The notes: a model not told the origin generated them from the sequence alone. 6,095 nt of DNA from Candidatus Krumholzibacteriia bacterium (GCA_028718575.1 JAQULN010000195.1:1-6095); one strand, 5' to 3'; positions 1 to 6,095 are shown, counted from the first letter of the stretch. Program-made: numbers and translations.

Positions 1-1086
1 GCCGGCGCGAATCGCGTCTGGTCGCTGGACTTCTTCGGACTCTGCGCGCGGCGGCTGCACGACGGCGGCGTGCTGGCGGTGCGGCTGCGTACCGGAGACG
101 CGGTGTGGTCCCTGCGCCAGGCCCGCTGCATCGCAGCGATCCACCGCGCGCTCGACCAGGTCTTCGCGCACGTCCAGGTTCTACCCGGACCGGTCACCGT
201 CTTGCTGGCGTCGCAGCGTCCGCTGCAGCGGGAACCCGAGGTCCTGGCCGCGCGATGGCGCGAGGTCGGGGCGGCCCCCGGCGAGGAGGTCAACGCCGAC
301 TGGCTGCGCCTGCGCTGGCAGGGACACCGCACGAGTGAAGCGACCAGTCTTCTCGCGGCCGCCGCGGTGCCAGCCAACACCGACTTGCGTCCGGTCGCGT
401 TCGCGGACAACTTGATCTGGGACCTCGGCGTTTTGATACCGGGCCTCGGCTGGCGCGAGGTTCCGTTGCCCAGTCGCTGGCTGATGCCGATTGTCGCCGG
501 CGGCGTGCTCGTGGTGATCTGGCTGCGGCGTCGGCGGCATGCCGCCGCGATCCTGGCCGCCGGCTACGCGGGCCTTGCCGCGTCGATCCTCACCTCAGTG
601 CTCCTGCTCTACCATCAATCCTTGCACGGCCTGCTGTATCGCGACCTGGGCTTCTTGTTGGCCTTGGTCAAGCTGGCCGAGGCCGGCGGCTGCAAACTCG
701 CGGCAGCGTGGCCCGGACGCGTATGGCGCAAGAACCCCGCCAGTCGCTGGCCGCTGCCCGCCCTGCTGGTCGTGCTCTCGTTGTGGAGTTTCCTGGTCAC
801 GGTCGGGCTGTTGCTGGGCAGCAGCCTCATCACCTGCGGCATCTGGCTCGCCGGCGTCGGGTTGCTGACCGCCATGGTCGCCGACGCGATCGTCCGCGGG
901 GGAAGAGTCGGCACGCGCCGCCGCCAGGTCGCCCTCTTGGGGGGCGGCGGTCTCGGCGTTCTGCCGGCGGCTATACTGTTGATTCCCTTCGGCGGCCTGG
1001 CAGCAACCGCGCTGACGGTCACCGCCCTGGCCTTTCCGGCCGCCGTCGCTGTATGGCCCCTGCCGGGCAGCCCCCCAGAGGCCTAG
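1..1086 (+). CDS. Spermidine-synthase-like integral membrane protein, C-terminal part (5' end outside window)
   Basis: The frame is open from base 1 and ends at TAG 1084-1086, giving 361 visible residues; the start lies upstream. Residues 1-75 (key strings SLDFF, DGGVLAV, VFAHVQVLPG, LLASQRPL) match the second half of a spermidine-synthase/Rossmann aminopropyltransferase domain, where the GGVL strand follows the cofactor-binding motifs. NTDLRPVA at residues 126-133 is like the conserved N-T-D-x-R-P segment after this domain in membrane-fused homologues. The rest is strongly hydrophobic: helices near residues 161-175, 181-205, 210-228, 252-272, 275-297, 310-331 and 332-354, with an arginine-rich loop at 176-179. 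Proteins of this fused type are usually annotated as spermidine synthases, but real polyamine synthesis is often unproven and the catalytic half is not visible here. The internal GTG at 70 lies inside the domain and is not a credible start. The stop codon falls in the arm of the downstream palindrome. Family recognition is from memory of motifs; the substrate is unknown. Confidence 0.82.
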   Translation, partial: AGANRVWSLDFFGLCARRLHDGGVLAVRLRTGDAVWSLRQARCIAAIHRALDQVFAHVQVLPGPVTVLLASQRPLQREPEVLAARWREVGAAPGEEVNADWLRLRWQGHRTSEATSLLAAAAVPANTDLRPVAFADNLIWDLGVLIPGLGWREVPLPSRWLMPIVAGGVLVVIWLRRRRHAAAILAAGYAGLAASILTSVLLLYHQSLHGLLYRDLGFLLALVKLAEAGGCKLAAAWPGRVWRKNPASRWPLPALLVVLSLWSFLVTVGLLLGSSLITCGIWLAGVGLLTAMVADAIVRGGRVGTRRRQVALLGGGGLGVLPAAILLIPFGGLAATALTVTALAFPAAVAVWPLPGSPPEA

Positions 1087-1267
1087 CCCGGATTATTCGT
1101 GAAGGACCGCCGCGAGAAAGTGGAAAATGCTTGCCAGGACGTGGGCTCGCAAGGATCGGTGAGGGAGGCGTACCCAAGGCGGTACGTTGACCGAGCCGAT
1201 CCGAGAACGCGCGTCCTGGCAAGCATTTGACCTATCGCAGCCGGTCCTTCATGAATAATCCGGGTTA
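1084..1267. mobile_element. 184-bp nested palindrome, MITE-like non-autonomous element (putative)
   Basis: Bases 1084-1109 are the reverse complement of 1242-1267 with two mismatches in 26; the core CCCGGATTATTCGTGAAGG side matches at 22 of 23 positions. Inside it, 1125-1141 (AAATGCTTGCCAGGACG) is a perfect 17-bp inverse of 1212-1228. Further in, GGATCGG 1153-1159 pairs with CCGATCC 1196-1202, and CGTACC 1169-1174 pairs with GGTACG 1181-1186 around a 6-nt tip. There is no credible transposase reading frame. Long terminal inverted repeats, small size and an intergenic position are typical of miniature inverted-repeat elements. I see no clear target-site duplication, and the arms are AT-richer than the surrounding DNA. 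It could instead be a large REP-like repeat or a structured RNA. Family assignment needs other copies in the genome. Confidence 0.6.
1125..1228. repeat. Inner palindrome of the element (17-bp perfect arms, nested stems)
   Basis: The arms 1125-1141 and 1212-1228 are perfect inverse copies. The 70-nt interior folds on itself again: CTCG 1146-1149 with CGAG 1202-1205, GGATCGG with CCGATCC, and CGTACC with GGTACG at the tip. Short unpaired segments separate the stems. The nested symmetry suggests a cruciform or hairpin structure kept for function, such as transposition or a structured transcript, rather than a simple decayed insertion sequence. There is no T-run after either arm, so it does not look like a standard intrinsic terminator. 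Confidence 0.6.
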
Positions 1268-1282
1268 AAGATCCCCGCGATA

Positions 1283-1312
1283 TTGCCGATTTTCCTGCCG
1301 ACTGACGAGAAT
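1283..1312 (+). promoter_or_regulatory. Candidate sigma-70-like promoter for the giant exported protein (weak)
   Basis: TTGCCG at 1283-1288 and GAGAAT at 1307-1312 are separated by 18 nt and each match the -35/-10 consensus at four of six positions. An alternative is the extended -10-like TGTGATAAC at 1318-1326. The stretch between the palindrome and the gene is less GC-rich than the coding DNA, as expected for a promoter region. Both candidates are weak, and the promoter preferences of this organism are unknown. Confidence 0.22.
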
Positions 1313-1369
1313 CGAGGTGTGATAACGCTCGCCTCCCGGACGCGACCGGCCTGGCGCACACGATTCTCG
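1306..1369 (+). promoter_or_regulatory. Leader inverted repeat / possible 5'-UTR hairpin
   Basis: CGAGAATCG at 1306-1314 is a perfect inverse of CGATTCTCG at 1361-1369. After a 3-nt bulge, TGTG 1318-1321 can also pair with CACA 1357-1360. The enclosed loop is 35 nt. It lies 30 bp before the chosen start, so it could be an mRNA leader hairpin or a spaced operator-like site. A 9-bp match in GC-rich DNA may be chance, so this is a modest call. Confidence 0.35.
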
Positions 1370-1387
1370 AACTCGACTCGCAGCGGC

Positions 1388-1391
1388 AGGA
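1388..1391 (+). promoter_or_regulatory. Shine-Dalgarno-like AGGA that decides the start at 1400
   Basis: AGGA lies 8 nt before ATG 1400, a normal spacing. The in-frame ATG at 1391 overlaps this AGGA and has no well-spaced ribosome site of its own. The in-frame GTG at 1319 has GAGG only 1 nt upstream and would add a 27-residue polar extension before the signal peptide. ATG 1400 is therefore preferred, with 1391 the next best. Confidence 0.45.
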
Positions 1392-1399
1392 TGTCCGGA

Positions 1400-1510
1400 A
1401 TGCCCAACGCCGGAAAACCAGTTCATCGCGGCCGCGCCGGCACTGTCTGCCTGGCGGGAGTCGTCCTGCTGAGCGCCGCTGTGCTGGGTGGCGCCGCGCC
1501 GGCGTCGGCG
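1400..1510 (+). other. Sec signal peptide of the giant exported protein
   Basis: The translated N-terminus has a basic n-region (K6, H9, R10, R12), a hydrophobic stretch of Val, Leu, Ala and Gly, and a c-region ending APASA before Q38. This fits the small-x-small rule for signal peptidase I. Cys17 sits early in the hydrophobic core without an L-x-G/A-C lipobox, so the protein is not predicted to be a lipoprotein. Confidence 0.85.
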
Positions 1511-4500
1511 CAGGTCGCCACCGGCAGTTACACGGGCAACGGTGTGATGTCGCGACCGATCACCGGCGTCGGCTTCCAACCGGTTGTGGTCATCGTCAAG
1601 GGCGATCTGGCCGAGTCCGCCGTGGTCCGCACCAGCAGCATGCCCTTCGGCTGGTCGAAGCAGCTCGCCCAAGAAGTCGGGTTGCTCGCCAACCGCATCC
1701 AGGCCTTGGAATCGGACGGGTTCAGGATCGGTACCGACCCGGACGTCAACCAAGCGGGCGTCGAGTACCAGTGGATCGCATTCGCGGAACTCGCCGGCTC
1801 GGTGTACTGCGGCTCCTACACCGGCGACGGCGTCGCCGGGCGGCAAATCGCCGGACTCGCTTTCGAGCCGGGCCTGGTCATGCTGATCCCGGGCAACGAC
1901 GCCCGCTGCCGCTTCCGCACGGCCGAGATGCCGGCGGCGGCCTCCCTGGCGTTCGACGATCTGCCGCTGGAGTCGGGGGTATTGACGTCGCTGAACGCCG
2001 CCGGATTCACCGTCGGCGCCAACTGGCAGGCCAACGAGTTCGGGGCGGTCTATCACTACGTGGCGTTCGCTCGATTGCCCGGCCGCGCGCAGTTCGGCTC
2101 GTACCTCGGCAACGGCGCCAGCAATCGTGTCCTGAACGTGGCCGGATTCCGCCCGCGCTGGGTGTTCACGAAGTCCGCCGAGAGCAAGCCGGGCGCCCAC
2201 CAGACCCGGGCCTTGGCTGGCAGCGGCCGCACGCTCAACTTCTGGTTCGAGGCCGACTTCGCCGACGGCATCCACCAGTTCACCGGCCTCGGCTTCGCGA
2301 TCGGCGATCACGAACGCGTCAACGAAGCCGGCAAGACCTACTACTGGGCGGCCTTCGCCAGCGGCGGCGAAGGCGAAATCGCCGACCTCGCGGTCACCCT
2401 GGCGACCGCTCCGTCGACGCTCGAATTGGACGACGAATTCACGCTCACCGCGACCATCGCGAACGGCGGTCCCGATGCCGCCGCCGACGCCACGTTGCTG
2501 GTCGACGTGCCGGCCGGCCTCGAGATGCTCGACTTCGCTCCGGAAGCGGGGTTGGTCAGCGACCTGTCGACGCCGCAGCAGATCCACCTCATCTACGCCC
2601 TCACAGCCGGCCAGTCCCGCGCGGTGACGGCCACCTACCGGGTTCTTTCGGGATCGGCCCAGCGCACCTTCACCGCGAGCGTCGCGAGCGCCTTGCAGAG
2701 CGACCCCGCGCCGGCGAACAATGCCGACAGTGCAACAGTTTCTGTTCGATCCGCCGACCTGTCGCTCGCGCTGGCGGCTTCTGAACCGACCCCGGCTGCG
2801 GGCGACACGGTCACCTTGACCGCAGCCTTGACCAATCTCGGGCCTGACGCGGTGAACGACCCGGCCGTCGTGTTCTCGCTGCCGCCGGAGTTCGTCGTCG
2901 TCGAGGCGGTGTGCGGGTCGGGCTCATTCGACGGCGCCACGGATACCTGGTCGCCGGCAGCGCTGGCGGCCGGCGGCGAGGTCGAACTGCAGCTCGCCGT
3001 CGAGGTGACGGCCGCTGCCGCCGGGCAGGCGTGGACCGTCGCGGCCGCGGCCGCCGGAACCCGCAACGATCCGCAGCCGGACAACAACACCGCCCAGGTC
3101 ACGCTCACCGTCGGCGATAACGCGATCATCGAAGTCGCCTCGCTGCCGTTCACCGTCGAGCACCGGACCCTCCTGCCGGGCGGACCGCTCGCCGACGTCT
3201 TGCGAGTTCGGGTGGCGAACCGCGGCGCGCTCGACGCGACGTTGCACATGATCACGTTCCGCAACCCTGCGCTCGACGGCGGCGACCAGAGCGCGCACGA
3301 CGCGCACTGGGCCGGTCTCGAGCTGCGGCGGGCCGGCGGTGCCGCGGAGGAAGCGGCTCTGGCGGTGGGCGTCTTCAGCGGCGGCGAATTCACGGCGATG
3401 GATCTGAACCTGACGCTGGCCGCGGGCGACGAACTGGAGCTGATCCTCGCGGGCACCGCCGCGCTGACCGCGCCCGACGGCGTCGCGCTGCTACCGACCG
3501 TGGCCGCCGGCAGCGACCTCGTGTTCCCGGGCGAGGTCGTCCTGCAGGGCGCCTGGCCGCTGATCGCCAACGGAACGCTCACCGTCGACGGCATGACCGC
3601 CGCGCAGATCGTCCTGCAACCGATCGGACCCGAGGTCTTCCAGATGGGCTCGGTGCGCAACCTGGCGCTGGACGTGGACATACCCGGCAACGGCGGCCAG
3701 CCCGACGAGTTGACCAAGCTGAACGTGGTCAATCTGGGCCAAGCGGCGAACGGGTCGGTGTTGACGCGCCTGGAAGCTTGGGCCGATCAGGGCGACGGCG
3801 TGTTCGATCCCGTCGACGACGCGCGCATCAGTCAGCTCTACTGGACCGGCGGCGACCGTTACGAGGCCAGCGCCCTATCGGTGCCGATCCCGGCCGCAGG
3901 CTTGCGCGTGTTCGTGACGGTCGACGTCGCAGCCGACGCGCTCGGCGGCACCGTACGCCTCAGTCTGCCGTCCGGCGACGACGTCGCGATCAACGTTGCC
4001 AGCGGCAACGACGGCCCGATCGACATCCCCGTCGAGAATCCGCTCGCGCAGACGGTCAGCGCCACCGATCGCATCATTGTCACGACCGCGCCGGTTCAGG
4101 CGGTGACCGTCGCACCCGGCACCGACCGCGTGCCGCTCATGCACCTGATGGCCCGCAATCTCTACGACATGCCGCAGAGCCTCAGACGCTTCCGGGTTCG
4201 CAACGTGACCACCGGATCGCCCGGCGCCAGCCAGGCAGACCTCGACGGCGCGTGCACGCAGCTCTTCCTGCACCAGGACGGGAACGGCGACGGCCAGTTT
4301 GACGGCCCGCCCAACGATCCCGTCATCGCAACAGCCGTCTGGCAGGACGGCGCCGCAGTCTTCGAAGGTCTGTCGTGGGCATTAGCCCCGGACGTCGTCG
4401 CGCATCTTTTCTTGACCGCCAACGTATCGCTGCACGCGGCGGCCGACGGCGACAGCTTGGGCGCGGCCGTCGCCACGGCGTCCGACGTCCAGTTCTACGG

Positions 4501-6095
4501 CGAGCCCGCGTTGGTCGGCGCGTGGCCCCTGGACGGCGGCGTCCGCCAGCGCGTTCGCGGTATGGTGGCAGCGCAGATCGCCTGCCCCGCCGTGCCTCCG
4601 ATCTCGCTCGCGGCCGGCGAGGGCCCCGCGCTGGCGCTCGATCTCACCATCCCGAGCAACGGCTATCTGGACGACACGCTGCAAAGCCTGCGGTTGACTA
4701 ACCTGGGCACGGCCGGGGCGACGGACATTTCGTCGCTCACTCTGTGGGCAGACGACGGCGACGGCGGCTTCGATCCCGCCGCCGACAGCCTCGTCGCGAC
4801 CTACACCAGCATCGGCCAGGACTGGCTCGCGCTGGATCTCGACCTGCCGATTCCGGTCGGCGGCCGGCGCTTGTTCACGGCCTTGTCCGTCCGGGAAACG
4901 CCGGCTGATTCGACCACCGTGCGCCTGGCGATCCCCGTCAACGGGCTGGTCATGGACTCGACTAACGACGGCCCGCGCGACCGGCAGGTCGCGAGTGCGA
5001 CAACGCTGTTGATTTCCACGGCGCCGCTCTTGTCGTCGCTTGGCTTCGAACTCACTCGCAGCACCACCGATATGTCGGTCCTGGCGAGCATGCGCGTCGC
5101 CAACGTCGGCGGTGAAACCGTCGTCGACATCGCGCCCAGCGAGCTGGCGGTCACCGGCAGCGGCGCGCTGACCCTGCTCGGCGGACCGTCGCCGGCCAGT
5201 CTGGCGCTCGCTCCCGGCGAGATCGGTTACTTCGCCTGGCAGTTCGCCGCCGATTCGCCGGGCACCATCCAGGTCGCCGCGCACTGTAGCGGCGTCGGCG
5301 CCGTAGGTGGGCAGCCGCGGACGTCGCTGACCAGCACATCGTCGTCGCACCTCATCCTCGAACCGGCGGCCGACCTCGGTCTATACCCGGTCACCAACAT
5401 GCCGTTCTCGATCAACCGCGGACAGATCGGCGTGGTCCCGTTGATCCTGACCTTGCTCAACGACGGCGGCGAGGAGCGGGCCGAGATCCGGCTCGACCGG
5501 CTCGTGATCACCCTCGACGACGGCGATGATAACCCGATCGTGCCGGCGGAACTGCTGGCAAGGGTGACGGTGAACGAGGGCGTGCACATCTACTGCGACC
5601 GGCAGAACCTCGAGACGAGCGGGCAGACCGTCGCGCTCGACCTCGTCCCGCCGGTGACGGTCACCGCCCGCGAGCCGGCGACCCTCAGCTTACGCGTGGA
5701 CATCCTGGCCAACCCGGCGGTGTCCCGTTTCCGTGTGAGCTTACAGACCGCGAGTTCACTGACCGCCGTGGACGCCATCAGCGGACTGCCGGTCGGAGTC
5801 GACCTGGTCGGCCTTGCGTTCCCGGTTCTCTCGGCAACCGGCAGCATCGTCGCGCAGGCGGTCGGTCTGGAGATCGCTGGCGCGGCGCTGCCCGACCGGA
5901 CGGCGGGCGCCGGCCAGTTCGACGTCGAACTGCTGCGGCTGGCTTTGTCTGCCGCGGGCGAAGATGTCGGCGGCGAAGTCAAAGTCGGCAGCTTCGCGAT
6001 CACGGTCGCCGACACGAATGGTCTACCGCTAGTCGACCCGTCGGCGCACCTGAGCCAGGTCTGGGTCCAGGGGCCGCTGGCGATTCACAGCCTGC
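1400..6095 (+). CDS. Giant exported multi-repeat surface protein, N-terminal 1565 residues (3' end outside window)
   Basis: The frame is open from ATG 1400 to the window edge with no stop, giving 1565 complete codons. Residues 1-37 form a Sec signal peptide: basic residues K6, R10 and R12, a hydrophobic core near 16-29, and a likely ASA|Q cleavage after residue 37. There is no lipobox. Domains follow in order: three ~89-residue repeats (42-131, 138-226, 233-320); two DUF11-type domains (328-449, 452-571); two copies of a ~315-residue supermodule (576-891, 892-1202); a linker beta domain (1203-1325) containing a CARDB-like string RVANVGGETVV; and a ~162-residue repeat (1326-1487) whose second copy begins at 1488 and is cut. 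No catalytic motif is seen. I infer an extracellular adhesive, stalk or cell-surface role from the domain types, which are typical of large secreted bacterial proteins. The anchor or sorting signal should lie downstream. The 313-bp gap with a mobile-like repeat suggests its own transcription unit. Gene reality is near certain; function is unknown. Confidence 0.9.
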   Translation, partial: MPNAGKPVHRGRAGTVCLAGVVLLSAAVLGGAAPASAQVATGSYTGNGVMSRPITGVGFQPVVVIVKGDLAESAVVRTSSMPFGWSKQLAQEVGLLANRIQALESDGFRIGTDPDVNQAGVEYQWIAFAELAGSVYCGSYTGDGVAGRQIAGLAFEPGLVMLIPGNDARCRFRTAEMPAAASLAFDDLPLESGVLTSLNAAGFTVGANWQANEFGAVYHYVAFARLPGRAQFGSYLGNGASNRVLNVAGFRPRWVFTKSAESKPGAHQTRALAGSGRTLNFWFEADFADGIHQFTGLGFAIGDHERVNEAGKTYYWAAFASGGEGEIADLAVTLATAPSTLELDDEFTLTATIANGGPDAAADATLLVDVPAGLEMLDFAPEAGLVSDLSTPQQIHLIYALTAGQSRAVTATYRVLSGSAQRTFTASVASALQSDPAPANNADSATVSVRSADLSLALAASEPTPAAGDTVTLTAALTNLGPDAVNDPAVVFSLPPEFVVVEAVCGSGSFDGATDTWSPAALAAGGEVELQLAVEVTAAAAGQAWTVAAAAAGTRNDPQPDNNTAQVTLTVGDNAIIEVASLPFTVEHRTLLPGGPLADVLRVRVANRGALDATLHMITFRNPALDGGDQSAHDAHWAGLELRRAGGAAEEAALAVGVFSGGEFTAMDLNLTLAAGDELELILAGTAALTAPDGVALLPTVAAGSDLVFPGEVVLQGAWPLIANGTLTVDGMTAAQIVLQPIGPEVFQMGSVRNLALDVDIPGNGGQPDELTKLNVVNLGQAANGSVLTRLEAWADQGDGVFDPVDDARISQLYWTGGDRYEASALSVPIPAAGLRVFVTVDVAADALGGTVRLSLPSGDDVAINVASGNDGPIDIPVENPLAQTVSATDRIIVTTAPVQAVTVAPGTDRVPLMHLMARNLYDMPQSLRRFRVRNVTTGSPGASQADLDGACTQLFLHQDGNGDGQFDGPPNDPVIATAVWQDGAAVFEGLSWALAPDVVAHLFLTANVSLHAAADGDSLGAAVATASDVQFYGEPALVGAWPLDGGVRQRVRGMVAAQIACPAVPPISLAAGEGPALALDLTIPSNGYLDDTLQSLRLTNLGTAGATDISSLTLWADDGDGGFDPAADSLVATYTSIGQDWLALDLDLPIPVGGRRLFTALSVRETPADSTTVRLAIPVNGLVMDSTNDGPRDRQVASATTLLISTAPLLSSLGFELTRSTTDMSVLASMRVANVGGETVVDIAPSELAVTGSGALTLLGGPSPASLALAPGEIGYFAWQFAADSPGTIQVAAHCSGVGAVGGQPRTSLTSTSSSHLILEPAADLGLYPVTNMPFSINRGQIGVVPLILTLLNDGGEERAEIRLDRLVITLDDGDDNPIVPAELLARVTVNEGVHIYCDRQNLETSGQTVALDLVPPVTVTAREPATLSLRVDILANPAVSRFRVSLQTASSLTAVDAISGLPVGVDLVGLAFPVLSATGSIVAQAVGLEIAGAALPDRTAGAGQFDVELLRLALSAAGEDVGGEVKVGSFAITVADTNGLPLVDPSAHLSQVWVQGPLAIHSL
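1523..2359 (+). repeat. Three tandem copies of an ~89-residue domain
   Basis: The copies are 1523-1792 (90 residues), 1811-2077 (89) and 2096-2359 (88), joined by 6-residue linkers. Each opens with GSYxGNG or GSYxGDG, followed by a hydrophobic strand ending GF/AF-x-P (GFQP, AFEP, GFRP). Each closes with GF-x-[IV]-G, a VN- or AN-containing turn (VNQAG, ANEFG, VNEAG), and Y-x-[WY]-x-AFA. Known domains with YTGNG...GFxPxxVxxK...GFtxGsdxxVNxxGxxYxxWxF occur in phage tail and bacterial surface proteins; I believe Pfam lists this as a domain of unknown function, but I cannot confirm the number. The copies are too divergent to be a recent duplication. Confidence 0.85.
2381..3112 (+). repeat. Two tandem DUF11-type (Ig-like) domains
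   Basis: The copies are 2381-2746 and 2753-3112. Each starts ADLAV or ADLSL, has a T-x-T strand followed by an N-x-GPDA turn (NGGPDA, NLGPDA), a VPAGL- or LPPEF-type strand, an L-x-AG turn, and a closing DPxPxNN segment (DPAPANN, DPQPDNN). This is the signature of the DUF11 / B_ant repeat, a beta-sandwich module common in large cell-surface and extracellular proteins. It usually acts as a structural spacer rather than an enzyme. Confidence 0.85.
3125..5005 (+). repeat. Two copies of a ~315-residue supermodule, each made of two Ig-like halves (A-B-A'-B')
   Basis: Copy 1 spans 3125-4072 and copy 2 spans 4073-5005. Matched landmarks include GAWPL (3548 and 4517), GM-x-AAQI (3590 and 4559), LALD-x-x-IP-x-NG (3662 and 4631), NLG (3731 and 4700), GDG-x-FDP (3791 and 4757), NDGP (4007 and 4964) and TAP (4085 and 5018). 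Spacing is exactly 969 nt over the middle third and drifts by whole codons towards the end. The halves also resemble each other, with a PAGLR/GDELEL-type strand then a long beta strand. Similar modules with Asp/Gly loops are common in large secreted proteins of uncultured bacteria. Confidence 0.75.
5375..6095 (+). repeat. Start of a second tandem repeat family, period ~162 residues (second copy cut by window)
   Basis: Copy 1 begins LGLYPV at 5375 and copy 2 begins VGLEIA at 5861, 486 nt apart. Shared features are a G-Q strand (NRGQIG and GAGQFD), a hydrophobic LL-rich strand, a GEE/GED turn, an acidic-to-valine strand (LVITLDDGDDNP and FAITVADTNGLP), a VPAELLA / VDPSAHLS segment, and V-x-V-x-x-G near the end. 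Identity is low but the order and spacing agree. The acidic LDDGDDNP turn of copy 1 is replaced by ADTNGLP in copy 2. Confidence 0.55.

Noticed and set aside
70..72. GTG as the start of the membrane protein
   Set aside because: The frame is open to base 1 and the residues before it (SLDFF...RRLHDGG) belong to the conserved aminopropyltransferase-like domain, so the true start is upstream of the window.
1084..1267. Intrinsic terminator for the first gene
   Set aside because: The arms are far apart and no T-run follows either arm; the nested design fits a mobile or structured repeat better. It may still slow transcription.
1400..1510. Lipoprotein signal because of a cysteine in the leader
   Set aside because: Cys17 sits at the beginning of the hydrophobic core without an L-x-x-C box; an ASA|Q signal peptidase I site is much better.
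1265..2587. Long open frame of 440 codons on the minus strand
   Set aside because: It lies antisense to the signal peptide and triplicated domain, its product is a low-complexity Arg/Gly/Asp/Ala-rich string with no hydrophobic core, and GC-rich codon bias opens such frames by itself.
1771..2784. 337-codon plus-strand frame overlapping the giant gene
   Set aside because: The product is strongly arginine-rich and disordered, while the overlapping frame carries clear tandem domains; it is an out-of-frame shadow.
2635..3732. 365-codon minus-strand open frame
   Set aside because: It is antisense to the DUF11 and supermodule coding region; its Ser/Ala/Pro/Thr-rich composition is that of a shadow frame. 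No ribosome site or domain is seen.
4382..5350. 322-codon minus-strand open frame
   Set aside because: It is antisense to clear repeat-domain coding sequence; the product is Arg/Gly/Gln/Ala-rich without recognisable motifs.

Overview
The window is very GC-rich bacterial DNA with strong G/C bias at third codon positions. It holds two plus-strand genes, each cut by a window edge, separated by about 310 bp of non-coding DNA. The second gene encodes a giant Sec-type exported protein of repeated beta-sandwich-like domains. That style is common in large surface proteins of Gram-negative environmental bacteria and uncultured phyla. The sequence alone does not place the organism more precisely.

Layout. 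(1) Bases 1-1086 are the 3' part of a gene for an integral-membrane protein of the spermidine-synthase-like (aminopropyltransferase-fold) fusion type: the end of the soluble domain, then about six or seven membrane helices. (2) Bases 1084-1267 are a 184-bp nested palindrome with near-perfect 26-bp outer arms and perfect 17-bp inner arms. It looks like a MITE or another non-autonomous mobile repeat, and its left arm contains the stop codon of the first gene. (3) Bases 1268-1399 are the leader of the second gene, with a weak candidate promoter, a 9-bp inverted repeat and a Shine-Dalgarno-like AGGA. (4) From 1400 to the right edge an uninterrupted reading frame of 1565 codons, with no stop in the window, encodes a modular secreted protein. 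Its order is signal peptide, three tandem copies of an ~89-residue domain like those in phage-tail and surface proteins, two DUF11-type domains, a ~315-residue supermodule present twice (each half again Ig-like, several with acidic Asp/Gly loops), a spacer domain, and the start of a second tandem repeat family with a ~162-residue period.

Nothing shows that the two genes work together; the mobile-repeat-like element and the gap argue against a shared operon. I see no defence, CRISPR, RNA-gene or transposase module. The parts most worth pursuing are the palindromic element and the layered repeat architecture of the giant exported protein, whose C-terminal anchor or secretion signal lies outside the window.
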